A stretch of DNA of 64,000 nt from Thalassia testudinum (Eukaryota; Streptophyta; Magnoliopsida; Alismatales; Hydrocharitaceae): the NCBI GenBank assembly GCA_037157565.1, contig JAZHRO010000002.1, forward strand, positions 36,228,501-36,292,500, given 5' to 3'. The notes beneath the pieces are model-generated. The model did no database searches, was not told the origin of the DNA, and worked only from the letters and a program-made list of their open reading frames with translations. Positions 46,519-56,950 of this stretch are shown piece by piece. Position numbers and translations under genes: made by a program. Position 1 is the first letter of the stretch; each line of letters begins with the position of its first letter.

Positions 46519-46803
46519 ATATTTTAGCCTCATTGCATATTTATATATTGAATCATTTGGTGATATTGTAGGAGTATTTGGTATCTACATCACCATTTTA
46601 CTCCCATATTTTTGCACTCTAATACTGCTACTATTACAATTTCTTTCAAGTTTAAATTGTGATCTTGATTTCTAAATACCAATTTGCTCCCTGTGTTCGA
46701 CCTTAGAAATCTTTTCGAGTAATAAAATTATATCTGTTTTGAACGCTTTTTTGGTTGTACTACAATGCAATACTTTTTAAATACTGATCCAGCGCTCTCA
46801 ACA

Positions 46804-46915
46804 GGAGGGCGGGTTGCTGCCTGCGGATGGGGACAAGGAGGAAGGGCTGCTGTGTTTGGGGATGAGGTGGAGGAGGTGCGGTGTCGGCAAGGAAGAAGAG
46901 GATGGGCTGCGGTTG
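46804..46915 (+). repeat. G-rich repeat segment between two opposed LTRs
   Basis: Short piece of the same G-rich minisatellite as 41455-41619, with GGAGGGCGGGTTGCTG and GGATGGGGACAAGGAGG. It ends in GGTTG (46911-46915), the left copy of the target duplication of the next LTR. Confidence 0.7.
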
Positions 46916-49647
46916 TGTTTATCGCACTTGATCGGGTTTTAAAAATGTTGCGTTGTAATACAGTCGAGAAAGCGTTTAAAACAAATACAATTTTATTACT
47001 CGAATTTAAAGTTCGAGGTCAAACATAGGGAGCAAATGGAATTCACGCACTAATGCAAATTGAACACATAATACTACTCAAAATCTAATTAAGAATGTAA
47101 AGCATGAGTATATAGAGCATAAAAAGAATTGTAGCAAAAAAATAATGGAGATTTATGAAGAATTGGATGTCTGATTATAAAATCAGACGTCTTAAAATTA
47201 TGTGCTCAGTGCTTTCTTCTGATTTTTCTTTCTTCTTCTTTCTCTGATTTCTCTTGCAATCTCTCTTCTTCTCTTTCTTCTCCTTCCTTCCTTTCTCTGT
47301 CGTTGGCTCTTTCTTCTCCTTGTCTTCTCTTTCCTTTACCTTCTTTGGCTTCTTCCTTTACCTTGCGAACCACATCTTCTACCTTCTTCCTTCTTTTCTT
47401 GCCTTTCTCCTTCCTTTAGCTTTCTTCCTCCCTTCTTTCTTCTTCGCTGCCTGACCTTTTCTTCTTCTCTATATCTAGCTAAGTGTGGAGCAAAGCTTTC
47501 CAAGGCAAAAACCCCCCTTCCCCTGTGTAGCATTGCTCTCTTCTCTCTTCTCTATTTCGGTTCGTTCTCCCAAAGCCACATCCGAGTTGGGTAATCAGAC
47601 CTAACGGAGACCTGGGTCTAGGCTCACCGGTGTGGGTGGTGAGCAAGGAGTGAATCGGTCGAGTAAACGGGTCATGGCTAGGTCCGCGTGGGCAGTGCCG
47701 CAGACGAGACCGTGAGAGGGGGAGAGAGGGACCTCGCCCTGTGAGTAGGAGGTGACAAGGCTAATTCACAAAATCAATTTATGTGCATACACCCACTCGT
47801 CCAGTTCTGAGGTGGGACTAAACGTCCCACCTCCCTTGCGCGCACCGCAGTAGTAGGTGTTCCCTTTGATTGCGAAGCTGCAAGGGCTTGTGGCTTCAAT
47901 TGGCAGCCTGGAGTCGTGCGCGAAGATGTTTCGCATGACTTGGGACAGCGACCTGGGGCTGGTGAAACCTATAGCAGCTTGCAAGCTTACTCTAAGATTT
48001 GCTCCAATGGCGAAGGGGCATCTGCACCTGAAAACACCAAGATAGCCTCACGACCACGTTAAAATGCTCAGGGAACTACACCAAGGCACAAAAAATATGT
48101 GGCGGTGGTCAGCGTGGCGTGGGAACGGCTGTGGTGGGGTGCTTAGGGTTCTCTGTGGTCGTGTGAGTGGGTGTGTTTGAGGGGATGTTAGGGCGGTTAA
48201 TGGAGTGAATGATTATGATTAGTCAATCAAGGCAGAGGTTGTAGGGTGGTTGGTGAGGCGGATGGAGGTGCGGAGTGATGGGGACACCTCGCCTGAGGTA
48301 TGGCCGGAGGTAGAGAAGGTGATGGTGATCAGTGGCGTCGAGGGGTGTTTTTCAGAAATAAAGAGGGGGAATGGGAGTAGAAGAGAGAGGGAAGCTAACA
48401 GACCTAAACTAAGGACGAAGGAGACAGGAGAGGAGTTTGGGCTGGTACGGTCGATGCCAGAGACAAAGATCTCCGTAGATGAGGCGGCGGCGAAGATGAG
48501 GGCAGTGGTGGCATCATAGTTGGTATGGCCGATGCGGATGAATGAGAGGAAGGCAACCCAACCACTGGTATTTTGGTTGGGTGACGAGAGAGAGAGGGAG
48601 GAACCACCGGAGCTTGTGGAGGTGTTGTGGTCGGCGAGGAGAGAAGAATTGAGGGGGGACCAACCCAATTCCAAGCTGAGGAGATGCGGCTGGATTAGGG
48701 GCTGCTTAAATAGGCTTCCGGGGACGGATTTATGCTTAGAAGCCAAGCTTCCAAGCAAGGTATGTCCACCGGAGTTGGAAGCTTCAAAAAGACCCAAATC
48801 TCTCATGCGTTCGCATGAGAGATTGGATACAAATTAGGGCTCAATGATGGGTTCAGACTGGAGGAGATTACTCAGAGAATCTCCCTTCCAATTTTGGGAG
48901 GGATTCTCTAAGCAATCAAGGAGGAATCACCTTCTAAAGTTTGTTGGAGTAGGATTCCTCTGCTATAATGGTGGAGGGACCTATTTGCAAGGACGATGAA
49001 GAAGCTAGGGGGCCAAATGCAAGGGTTTTTGAAATATAGGGGCAGAAATGTAATCAAGTTGGACTTATTTGCCAAGTAGGTCAAGATGAGTTCCCCTTAG
49101 GTCCAAATTTTGTTACAAACCTAATTTGGACCTAAGGAATCCAATGGTGAAGTTGAATTTTGGGTTTGACCATGTTTGACTAAAAATTTATGCAAAAATC
49201 CAATTCAGGGTAAATGTTTGTCTGAGACCCTAATCTAGGTCAAAATGGGTTCCAATGGCCAAATTGAAAGTTCTAGACCCTAGAAATATTTTTCACAGAT
49301 TTTTAGAGGGTTTAGGTGAATTTTATCCTAACCAGAATCTTATTTAATCAAGTGGGTCTATTTTAGGGTTACAAGAAGTCATTTAATTCCCAAAACTCAC
49401 ACGAACCCTTTTTTGTCTGATCCAACCCGCTTTTTATCTTGTTAAGACCTTTTGACCTATGTTTAGCCCTTGAGAAAATCTGTTGTTGTACTACAATGGT
49501 AAAATTGCAATTCTAACCCTTGTTTCTTGCTTTTATCTTAGAATGGTTATTCAGTGAATTAAGACCTCCAGTTGGTTATGTAGGAGCTTTTGTTCTCTTT
49601 TATGGGTCGAAATGAGCTAATTAGGGCTCATGATGGTGTTCCCATCA
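46916..49647 (-). repeat. inverted solo LTR, family C (2732 bp), target duplication ggttg
   Basis: On the minus strand it begins TGATGGGAACACCATCA (6-bp perfect hairpin) and ends GATAAACA. ggttg flanks it exactly (46911-46915 and 49648-49652). No internal region on either side, so it is a solo LTR. Landmarks match the + strand copy at 44072-46803 in order and spacing, including the promoter at 47777-47818 and the stem-loop at 47166-47191. The minus frame at 48219-48806 (195 codons) is a stop-poor stretch of the LTR and not a recognised gene. Confidence 0.9.
47777..47818 (-). promoter_or_regulatory. USE-like element plus CATAAAT box, 24-bp spacing (minus strand)
   Basis: On the minus strand GTCCCACCTCA (47818-47808), 24 bases, CATAAAT (47783-47777). 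Confidence 0.5.
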
Positions 49648-50049
49648 GGTTGCTGGAAGGAGAAGGAGGAGAGGTGCTATGGATGGGAAGGAGGAGGACG
49701 GCAGCTACTGCTGGAAGGAGGTGAAGGCTGTGGCAGCGCTGCTGGAAGGAAGGGGAGGCAGCGGCGACGCTGTTGGAAGGAGGAGGAGGTGGCGGCTATT
49801 AGAAGGAGGAGGAGGAGCGACAATGCATGAAAAGGAGGGGGGGTTGGTGTCGGGCACAAGAGACCGGCGGCACTTGGGAGAAGGAGCAGTGGCGATGAGC
49901 AGGAGGAGGAGCATGGGCGATGCTTGGGGATGAGCAGGAGGAGGAGTGCGCGTGAAGGAGGATGATTAGGAGGAGGAGTGGAGGGTGGCGAGATCTCTAA
50001 GGAGGAGGATGACCGTGCAAGAGGTTGAAGAAGACCTACGGTGCACAGG
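49648..50049 (+). repeat. G-rich minisatellite, right part
   Basis: Degenerate GGAGGAGGNGG and GCTGGAAGGAGG repeats with runs of G. Starts with the right copy of the ggttg duplication. Frames on either strand through it are low-complexity and rejected as genes. Confidence 0.75.
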
Positions 50050-50059
50050 GGGTCGGGCA

Positions 50060-50422
50060 TCTGTTAAAGGGCATAGGAACTTTACACGACGGTTCTTCTC
50101 AAAATTGTTGTGTAAAGTTGGGTAGGGCACAAAAAATGCCGCTCGACCAAAATTCGCAATCAATATAGACGACGGTTACAAGATCGAACCGTCATCTATA
50201 ATATCACAATTATTATTAACACCATCGTGTAAATATATGTAGGTCCACCGCTCTTATTGCACAGGATTCAAGGTGAATATATACGATGGTTTTAATGTTA
50301 ACTGTCATTTTTATAAAAATACGATGGTTTTAAATCCATCGTCGCTAAACTCTAATATATACAACGGTTATAACAAAAACTGTCGCTACAAAAGTGTCGC
50401 AAAAGGCCATATTTCTAGTAGT
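50060..50422. repeat. right terminus and subterminal repeats of CACTA-1
   Basis: Inverted and direct copies of ACGACGGTT / AACCGTCRT words (near 50078, 50172, 50283, 50322, 50363) and the terminus TTTCTAGTAGTG at 50411-50422. They match the words at 35870-36330, which ties both ends to one element. Confidence 0.85.
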
Positions 50423-51930
50423 GTATACGAAGTTATAAATTTTTTGAGTTTACAAAACTTACGTGTTTCCCCTTGTATGACTCATGAATCCACTTACGAA
50501 CACCCTCAGCTGCAGCCTTACTGTGGGTGACCTCGTAGATATCCATCTTAGTCATTTCCATCCCATCATGTATAGCAGAGTAAAAATATAAAAATGATAC
50601 AATTATATTAAACTTTAAAATTAAGTAACATTGAATTGAAAAGTAGTTTCAATACTTTCATAATGGCTCATGACCGTCTCGATGCTCTTTCGACCCAAAT
50701 AATGGGTCTGTGGTGGAGCTTTGCCCTGTTGGCCTTATTTTTTTTTACTTGCTCCTATAGACATATACAATAATATTTTTTATAAATTTAAGATATATGA
50801 ACTTAATAAAATAATTTTTAATTATTTACTAACCTCCGTCTTCAGATCCAACAAATGCTCGCATGCCTTCTTCCAATCGTCAAGCATGACATCGAAGGAT
50901 AATTTTCCATTGCCTCCTCTAGTGAACTGTAGTTCGAAAAAAACTAAATACCAAATATAAATTGTTAGAAATAATATATGAAATTATGTATATAATAAAA
51001 ATGTAAATGTTTAAAATATATTTCATTTTTCTTAGTCTCCGTCCTCCTCTTAATAAAAATGTAAATGATTTTGGTGGCATGTTTAAGAATATATCGAGAG
51101 GAATTGGGGTTGGTACCGCAATTGTAATTTGCCTACGTTAATTTAAAAACAATATATGTCAATCTTAATTTATAATTATTTTAAGATAAATTTATAAAAG
51201 AAATAACTTTGATAAATGAAATTACCTCCAACTGATGGAGGAACTACCTCTTAACCACTGCAGGCACCTTCCTTCAGTCGAAGTAGAAAATGAGCATAAT
51301 GGACTTAACAATTGTGCCCACTCAACTAATGAAGCCTAGGTAATTTTTCGCCTCCCCGGTGTTTCTAAGCCTGATCGTTATTCTCAAGCCCTCGAGGACA
51401 CATTGGAGGTCTAGATTCTTTGTCTTTCCCCGTCCTCTTTTTACTTTACTTGCGTAAACATTAATCATATTCATTATATATTTATGAAGTTATAATAAAC
51501 TTTAAAATATATAAGTAATTTTAAACTTAAAGGTATATGAGCTCGTACCCCAACTTGTGCCCGCCGATAAGTGATCCACATGAACTAGGGACGTACTCCC
51601 CACCATCTCATCCTTCGCCTCCTGCCCCTCCTCCTCTCCCGCCTCCTCTCCCTCCTCATCTGATGCTCCATAATCTGGATCATCCTCAACTCACTCTGGC
51701 AAGGTCTGAGCAAGCTCCTTCCCCTTTCCCTTCCTCTCCGCATGTAGTAATCATGCCATTTCCCTGGGATGTACGAAACGTGACTTGGGGGGAGCCTGCT
51801 GCTGGGGGGGTGGCTAAGCCTGAGGAGACAAATCGACCTCAGTGGATGGCTACGTCTCAAGAGGATCCTTTTTTTTGGGATTTTTTTAAAACAACTTCAT
51901 ATATAACAAATATAAAATGTAATAATTAAT
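50423..51930 (-). pseudogene. Transposase_24-type gene of CACTA-2, upstream exons
   Basis: Minus-strand segments parallel those of CACTA-1: an acidic and Gly/Glu-rich part (51540-51930), a fragment near 51390-51300, a segment ending with the 'cgacccaaaYaRtgggtctgtggtgg' block at about 50690-50715 (also at about 37315), and MDIYEVTHSKAAAEGVRKWIHESYKGKHV-type sequence at about 50550-50460, matching VYEVTHSK at about 37130. The last exon is at 35395-35869 beyond the CACTA-1 insertion. Broken by the insertion and by frame damage. Confidence 0.7.
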
Positions 51931-53305
51931 ACAGTTGAAAATAATTAATATATAAATCATCAATGAAAAACGTTATTTAAAAATTTTGGCAGAGTTTCCC
52001 CTTAAATTTGGAGCTTTCTCCATAAACTTGCATATTAAAATTAAAGTGGGTACACCCCACATAAAAAAAAGTGAAAAGACAAAGGGTGTGCCTTTGTTTA
52101 TCACCATCTCGTAGTAAATAAATCTCCACCATATCACCAGCTATTCCCTATGTGAAGCCTTTTTCAAGTTCCTTAACTCATTTGAATGTCCAACCTAATT
52201 CCATACCATATAGTCTCATATAGACATCGTAGAATTATAATCTTCTAATCATTTGACATAAACATAAACATATAACATTATAATCTTTAACAAATTCCTT
52301 TTGTGTTAATAAAGGCTAATATTTTACCGTATGACTTAGAAATTTCACAAAGAGGAATTACCTTTTTACAAAAAAAAAAGTGATCTTTGACAAGGCCGAA
52401 TAGCTAGAATGCTTTAGAAAATAAGTGATGCAAATGCAAGGTCTTTACAACCCAATTATTATTCCTATCATGTTTTCTAATACCATCATTCCCAAGTTTC
52501 TCTTCTTTATTCAACTGGGAATAAAATGTTGTCCACCTATACAAACTTTACTCCAAAAACTTGGCCTAATTGAAGGTAATTTTCTTCTTGAATTCAACTA
52601 TTACTATGAACTAGTGTAACAACTTTACAAATTTTAATAATTAGAGCTACATGTCCTTCATATATAGTATAGTCTATTTTGTGCATGTCTGAATCAAATA
52701 ACTGACATAGTTTTCCTTTCTTTTTCCCTTGATCGTCCAATTTATCCAAGTTTCAACAAATGATTTGGTGTCGATGATTGTGGTGAAGACTAGAAAATGC
52801 TTTTGAGAATGATTATTTCTTCTTATTTGCGATCATAAATTCTACCAAATCGATTTTTTGAGCATTGGCATAAGTTTAGGTATGACTCTCTCTTTGTTAT
52901 GATTTCTCTTTGTTGTAAAGTCACTTTGGCATAAGTTTAGGTATGACTTCAAGACATTTCTTTCCTACATTAAAATTGAAGTTATATTCTCATATGTTTT
53001 GTTATTATAACATGTCTTCTGTCTTACTTCATTATTTTCATTTCTCCCCATTCGACTCCGTTTAGCACCAACCCTCCTATCCTTTCTCATAATTATGCAA
53101 TCTCAGGAAGATGAATTTTGGATTGGATGGTAGCATAGGTTTCTTAAATTTGAATAACAATTTGATATAAATAGAAATGAAACAAAGTAAAGAAATTGTT
53201 ACTAACCTTAGATGTCCACATCTACTGCATTTGAATTTATATGACCTTCCGTTAATTCTTGGTATGCTTTAGACTATTCGCCAAAATGATTGTGTGATAC
53301 TGTTC
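51931..53305. other. AT-rich interval between the two CACTA-2 genes
   Basis: No gene recognised. Contains the GGCAGAGTTTCCCCT block (about 51976) and a GTGGGTACACCCCAC word (about 52048) shared with CACTA-1. The 64-codon frame at 52425-52619 has no recognisable motif. Confidence 0.5.
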
Positions 53306-54946
53306 TTATTGGTATAACCATCCCCTTTGGAAATTAACGGGGATGTAGAAAACTTGTGACACTTGACATGCGAATGTGAATGGTTTATCAGACTTAAGAA
53401 TTTGATGATTAGGATTTAAACTCAAGAAATTGTATTTCTTATCAATTTTGAAACCAGTGCCCTCTTTAAAAACTTCAAACCAATGACATTTAAATCGAAT
53501 AACTTTGTGATCATATCTAAAGTTCATCTCCACAATTTCTTTGATTTTACCAAAGTATCCATCTAGACAGGTGGAAAGATCCAAATCAACAACTTAGGTT
53601 TGTTGTGTAACCTTTCTATCATCAATTTCTTTTATTCTGAATCTAAACCCATTTATTATATACCCAGACTAGTAATATGCATAATGTAATGCTGAATTGA
53701 CAATTACATCAAAATCTGGTACCCATCGTGGGTCCTTATCCTCTTTCAATTGATGAACTCAGTCATTAAACCAATCTAAGAAGCCAAATTCGATTGTCCT
53801 TGAAAGAGGTAATCATTCGAATTCCTCGTAAAATGGATCAATTTAAAGAATTTATTTTAAAATATATAGATGTGCACAATGTCTGTCATTTTCTTAAATA
53901 ACCTTGTACTCTATATGAAGGATCGACCTTCCTCTGATATCAAAAATTGACATTCTTCATCACTGCCATTGTATCCCCCTCATAGTTCCTTTGAAGTTTA
54001 TTAAAGCAGTTGTCTGTTTCATTCATGTACATGGAAGTAAAATTTATCCACTCCTCCATGAGATAGCTTTCTACAATTGATCCTTCCAACTTTTCCTTGT
54101 TTAAAACATAATTTTTAAACTTTTTCAAAAACCACTCCATAGGATACATCCATTGGAATTATATAGGTCCACCGATTCTCGCTTTATTTGTAAGATGCAG
54201 CGTGAGATGAACCATTACATCGAAGAAGGATGGAAAAGGAATCTATTCCATCTTACATAGAGTAATGACTATTTGTTTATCCCAGTAATCCAGCGTATCA
54301 TTTTGTAGCATCTTCAAACAAACAGCTTTGAAAAACCTACTCATCTCTCCAAATGAATCAACAACTGGCTCTGGCAGTATCCCCCGTATCCCCAGTGGAA
54401 ACGATACTTTCATATAAATGTGGGAGTCATGACTTTTCAAGCAAATATCTTTTTCTATGCTTCATTCACACAACGGGAAAGTTGCGAGGAAAATCCATCT
54501 AGCACCCGAATTTCCTTTAAAGAGTGCAACCTACTTTTTTGGTCTTGATTCAAGCTGTAAATAGCAGGTGAGAAGTATCCATTATCCTCATGAATATGCA
54601 GCTCCAGACATATCCCCAAACTCTTCAAGTCTTTTCTTATTTTCACTGTGTCCTTTGGATCATCAGATAGATTTAATACGTCTAAGATGTTATCTATCAC
54701 ATTCTTTTCAATGTGCATAATATCTAAATTATGGCGTATTATAAGATCTTTCCAGTATGGCAACTCCATAAAGAAAATGCTTTTCTTTCGAAATCCAGAA
54801 TTCCTCAAGGTTGTCTGGTCTTGTTTGAATGGTTGACCCAACCATATCTCACTCATTTCTTGTAATCTCTTCATTATAACCTGACCCGGCAATTTGATAG
54901 AATCTGTAGTAAGTTTATTTTTTGGATTTTTCTTTGAATACATACA
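53306..54946 (-). pseudogene. TNP2-type CACTA transposase, C-terminal half
   Basis: Cuts and joins CACTA ends. Read from 54946 downwards: LPYWKDLIIRHNLDIMHIEKNV with the following KDTVKIRKDLKSLG matches the end of the Transposase_21 core of TNP2. LKSHDSHIYMK and LPEPVVDSFGEMSRFFK (54440-54243) continue it. FDVMVHLTLHLTNKARIGGPI, WMYPMEWFLKKFKNYVLNKEK and EGSIVESYLMEEW (54230-54060) match the DUF4218 region. FRYDHKVIRFKCHWFEV with FVFACQVSQVFYI-like sequence (53530-53330) matches DUF4216. Breaks: a stop near 54455 with a frame change, a stop before FQWMYP near 54165, and several stops between 53930 and 53590. The upstream catalytic part is lost where an LTR enters at 54947. Confidence 0.85.
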
Positions 54947-55872
54947 TGTCACGACCCATTCCTGGCTCCCTACAGAACCCGAGAATGGCTCGCCTCGACG
55001 AATCCCAAGACCTAGTCATCCAACGAGAAATAACCAAATGCATACTCATTCCACAACCACACGAGTAATGTAACTAAGCAGAAAATATATAACTAACAGT
55101 AAAAGAAAAAGAATAGCAAACCACTAAATTTTACATAATACAGTGGAAAAGTATTGTTACAAATATAGCCATCACAATAGGGAACTGGTAGAAATATAAC
55201 TGAATATAACCATAAGCTACAGGTACTCACTATAACAAAACTCTCTGCAGCGGAACAAAAGAAAGGAAACTATGGCTGGGCTCGATTGGGCCCAGCGCCC
55301 TCAACAGCCAATAGCTCTAGTTGCTCGAATCCCTGAGCTGAACATGGTTACAACATCCGGGTCAACTAACTCTGAGTAGAGTGGTGGTTAAGTTATTTAC
55401 ATGCAACATAATTAAACAGTAATCAGCTAGACATTCAATTATCAGTTATTTATTTGTATTTGTTTCCAATTCTCTGGTTTATGAGTTTCTAAGTCGAGTA
55501 CACTAATCAGGTTCCATGATATTGCTCAATCTTCTTGTTCCCTAAGGGAACGATCTTGCTTGTAGTTTTCCCACGATGTAGAATGTACACATGTCACTCT
55601 CCTGGCCGGGAGAGTCCCCCGTGGTAGTCCTACACCCAGTCTACTACCCCAAGGTCACGGTCGCGACGTAACGGTGACTACGGCATGCACGATAAGCGCA
55701 CGGCTAGCTACCCGCACGGCTAGCTACCCCACACTAGTACGCGGTCAGTTGTTTCCGCTAGCGGGTACGCCCAAACTTATAGCTCGGAACAGCATAAGGC
55801 CTTGCCCTCTCAGAATAAGGGTCTCGCTCCTCAGAACAGAATAGGAGTCTTGCCCTTCCACAGTCTGCGTAC
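54947..55872 (-). repeat. family E LTR, 3' portion, cut by another LTR
   Basis: TGTCACGACCC at 54947 is the same end as the solo LTR at 22197, and the two stay similar to GTCTGCGTAC at 55872 (compare about 23007). It entered the TNP2 gene. The rest of the LTR is displaced to the right of the nested insertions and outside the window. The left target flank would be ataca (54942-54946). Confidence 0.8.
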
Positions 55873-56583
55873 TGATAAATGCCAGTTTATCATCATTCTT
55901 ATTCATTAAAATAAACCTAGCTCTTAGGATTTTGCTTCGCAAACGGGTTTTTGGGCTGCATTTAGGCATTAATTAGGTTAGGCATGCATCACAAATTTTG
56001 TTGTCTTTTTAATGTGTATACAGGTTGCTAAATCCCTAGAACCCTAGCACTCAGGAAGGCAACTAATGAAGGAGAAGCTCTAACTAGCTGGAATTCAGCT
56101 TAATCTAGCTCACCATAGCTGGAATTCAACTCACCTGAACTAGGGTTAGCTCATTCTAGCTCCATTCAGCTCATCACAATTGAATGGTAGCTCTAGAGAG
56201 CTCATCTTAGCTCACCCTAGCTCAGGTCAGCTCAGATCCAGCTCAACCTAGCTGAGTCTAGATCATCTCAACTCCCATTAGTCCACAGAGAGCTCTAGCT
56301 AGCACAGCTGAGTTGACTGTAGTTCACCCCAGCTCAGGTCCAGCTCCACTCAACTCCAGCCAGCTGAAGATGACTTCATTTCAGCTCAGGAAGCTCAAGT
56401 CTAGCTCCCAGGGATTTAGCTTAGCTCAACTCAGTTGAGCTAAGCTACCTTAGCCACCCCAACCAGCTTGATCCTCCTTGGGAGCACCAGACCCAGCTCA
56501 CTTTAGGTTGGCTTAGTAGCAAGCAAAGTATTAGCAAGCTCAGCTAGCTAGAGTGGCCCCATGCTAGCCTCTTCAGCAGCTGC
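55873..56583 (+). repeat. family A LTR, 5' part, cut by element G
   Basis: Begins TGATAAA TGCCAG TTTATCA and follows the LTR at 10324 through the AGCTCA-rich part to about the equivalent of 11090, where it stops at CTTCAGCAGCTGC. It is not preceded by a polypurine tract, so it is a 5' or solo LTR. Confidence 0.85.
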
Positions 56584-56950
56584 TGATAACACCACACAAG
56601 GGGGTAATAATTATGTTGAATATGGCCCATCTTTAGAATAAAAGGCACAACATAAGTAGAATAGGTGCATTGCATGCATCATGTACCAAGATTGCCTATA
56701 AACTGTATTAATGGCCATTTGTGTAAGCATTTGTCAAAGCAGGTCTCAGATGAGCAATCGAACTGCACGGATGGATTTAGAATGACGAACGGAGTCCAAC
56801 GGACTCAAGATCGGCCAAATCCGACATCCGGAGCTCCTACAATGGGCCTAAGAAGTTCTGACCGTTGATTTGGAGATCAACGGCTCAGATGGCGCCACGT
56901 CACCCCCGCCCCCGCGCACGCCGCGCCTTCAGCCAGCCGAGATCCGCGCG
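56584..56950 (+). mobile_element. unknown element G, left part only
   Basis: Begins TGATAACACCACACAAGGGGG where family A similarity stops and ends where the Athila LTR begins at 56951. It holds a 'gaccgttgatttggagatcaacggctcagatggc' type phrase and CG-rich sequence, which looks like an LTR U3 region, but no second copy is in the window. It lacks the 5' hairpin of the Athila families. Confidence 0.4.

Larger units (their letters stand above)
41620..46803 (+). mobile_element. 5'-truncated Athila element (family C) with 3' LTR
   Basis: Starts abruptly inside integrase next to the G-rich repeat and runs through integrase, a gene-free 3' region, polypurine tract and a complete 2732-bp LTR. Everything from the 5' LTR to the integrase zinc domain is gone. 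The right boundary is clean: the LTR ends CAACA at 46803 and the G-rich repeat resumes with ggagg. Confidence 0.85.
44072..46803 (+). repeat. 3' LTR, family C (2732 bp)
   Basis: Begins TGATGGGAACACTATCA (a hairpin with one G-T pair) and ends CAACA. Internal landmarks in order: a CT-rich stop-poor part near 45000-45660, 'gatgtggccgcaaggc' at about 45663, a USE-like promoter at 45906, GTGAGCCTGGACCCAGG near 46095, a purine-rich tract at 46240-46485, a stem-loop at 46493, TGTGTTCGACC at about 46696 and CGAGTAATAAAATT. The same landmarks are in the inverted copy at 46916-49647 (also 2732 bp) and at 56951-59673 (2723 bp). The 182-codon frame at 45116-45664 is not kept in phase in the other copies and is not called a gene. 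Confidence 0.9.
35870..50422 (-). mobile_element. CACTA-1, En/Spm-type transposon nested in CACTA-2
   Basis: The right end is TTTCTAGTAGTG at 50411-50422, reverse complement of the classic CACTACTAGAAA terminus. The left end at 35870 reads CACAACAGGGAAGAAGGG, then TTTTTGCGATGG; the right end inverted reads CACTACTAGAAATATGGCC, then TTTTGCGACAC, so the left end is a decayed copy. TAT flanks both sides (3-bp duplication; weak, because the left flank is TA-rich). Inside on the minus strand are a TNP2 N-terminal exon (39773-40132) and a Transposase_24-type gene (36532-38660). Most of TNP2 is missing, and two retroelement insertions sit at 41620-46803 and 46916-49647. Confidence 0.8.
34679..54946 (-). 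mobile_element. CACTA-2, En/Spm-type DNA transposon split by CACTA-1
   Basis: On the minus strand: TNP2-type transposase (53306-54946), then a Transposase_24-type gene (50423-51930 continuing at 35869-35395), then subterminal repeats (34690-35200). The gene is interrupted exactly where CACTA-1 (35870-50422) lies. The left end near 34679 (CACCCTACAATATGCC) is at best a decayed CACTA terminus. The upstream end of TNP2 is cut off at 54946 by an LTR. TNP2 in front of the second gene is the usual CACTA order. Confidence 0.75.

Noticed and set aside
49677..50060. 127-codon minus-strand Pro/Ser/Leu-rich frame and overlapping plus-strand frames
   Set aside because: They read through the G-rich minisatellite in several phases; repeat artefact.
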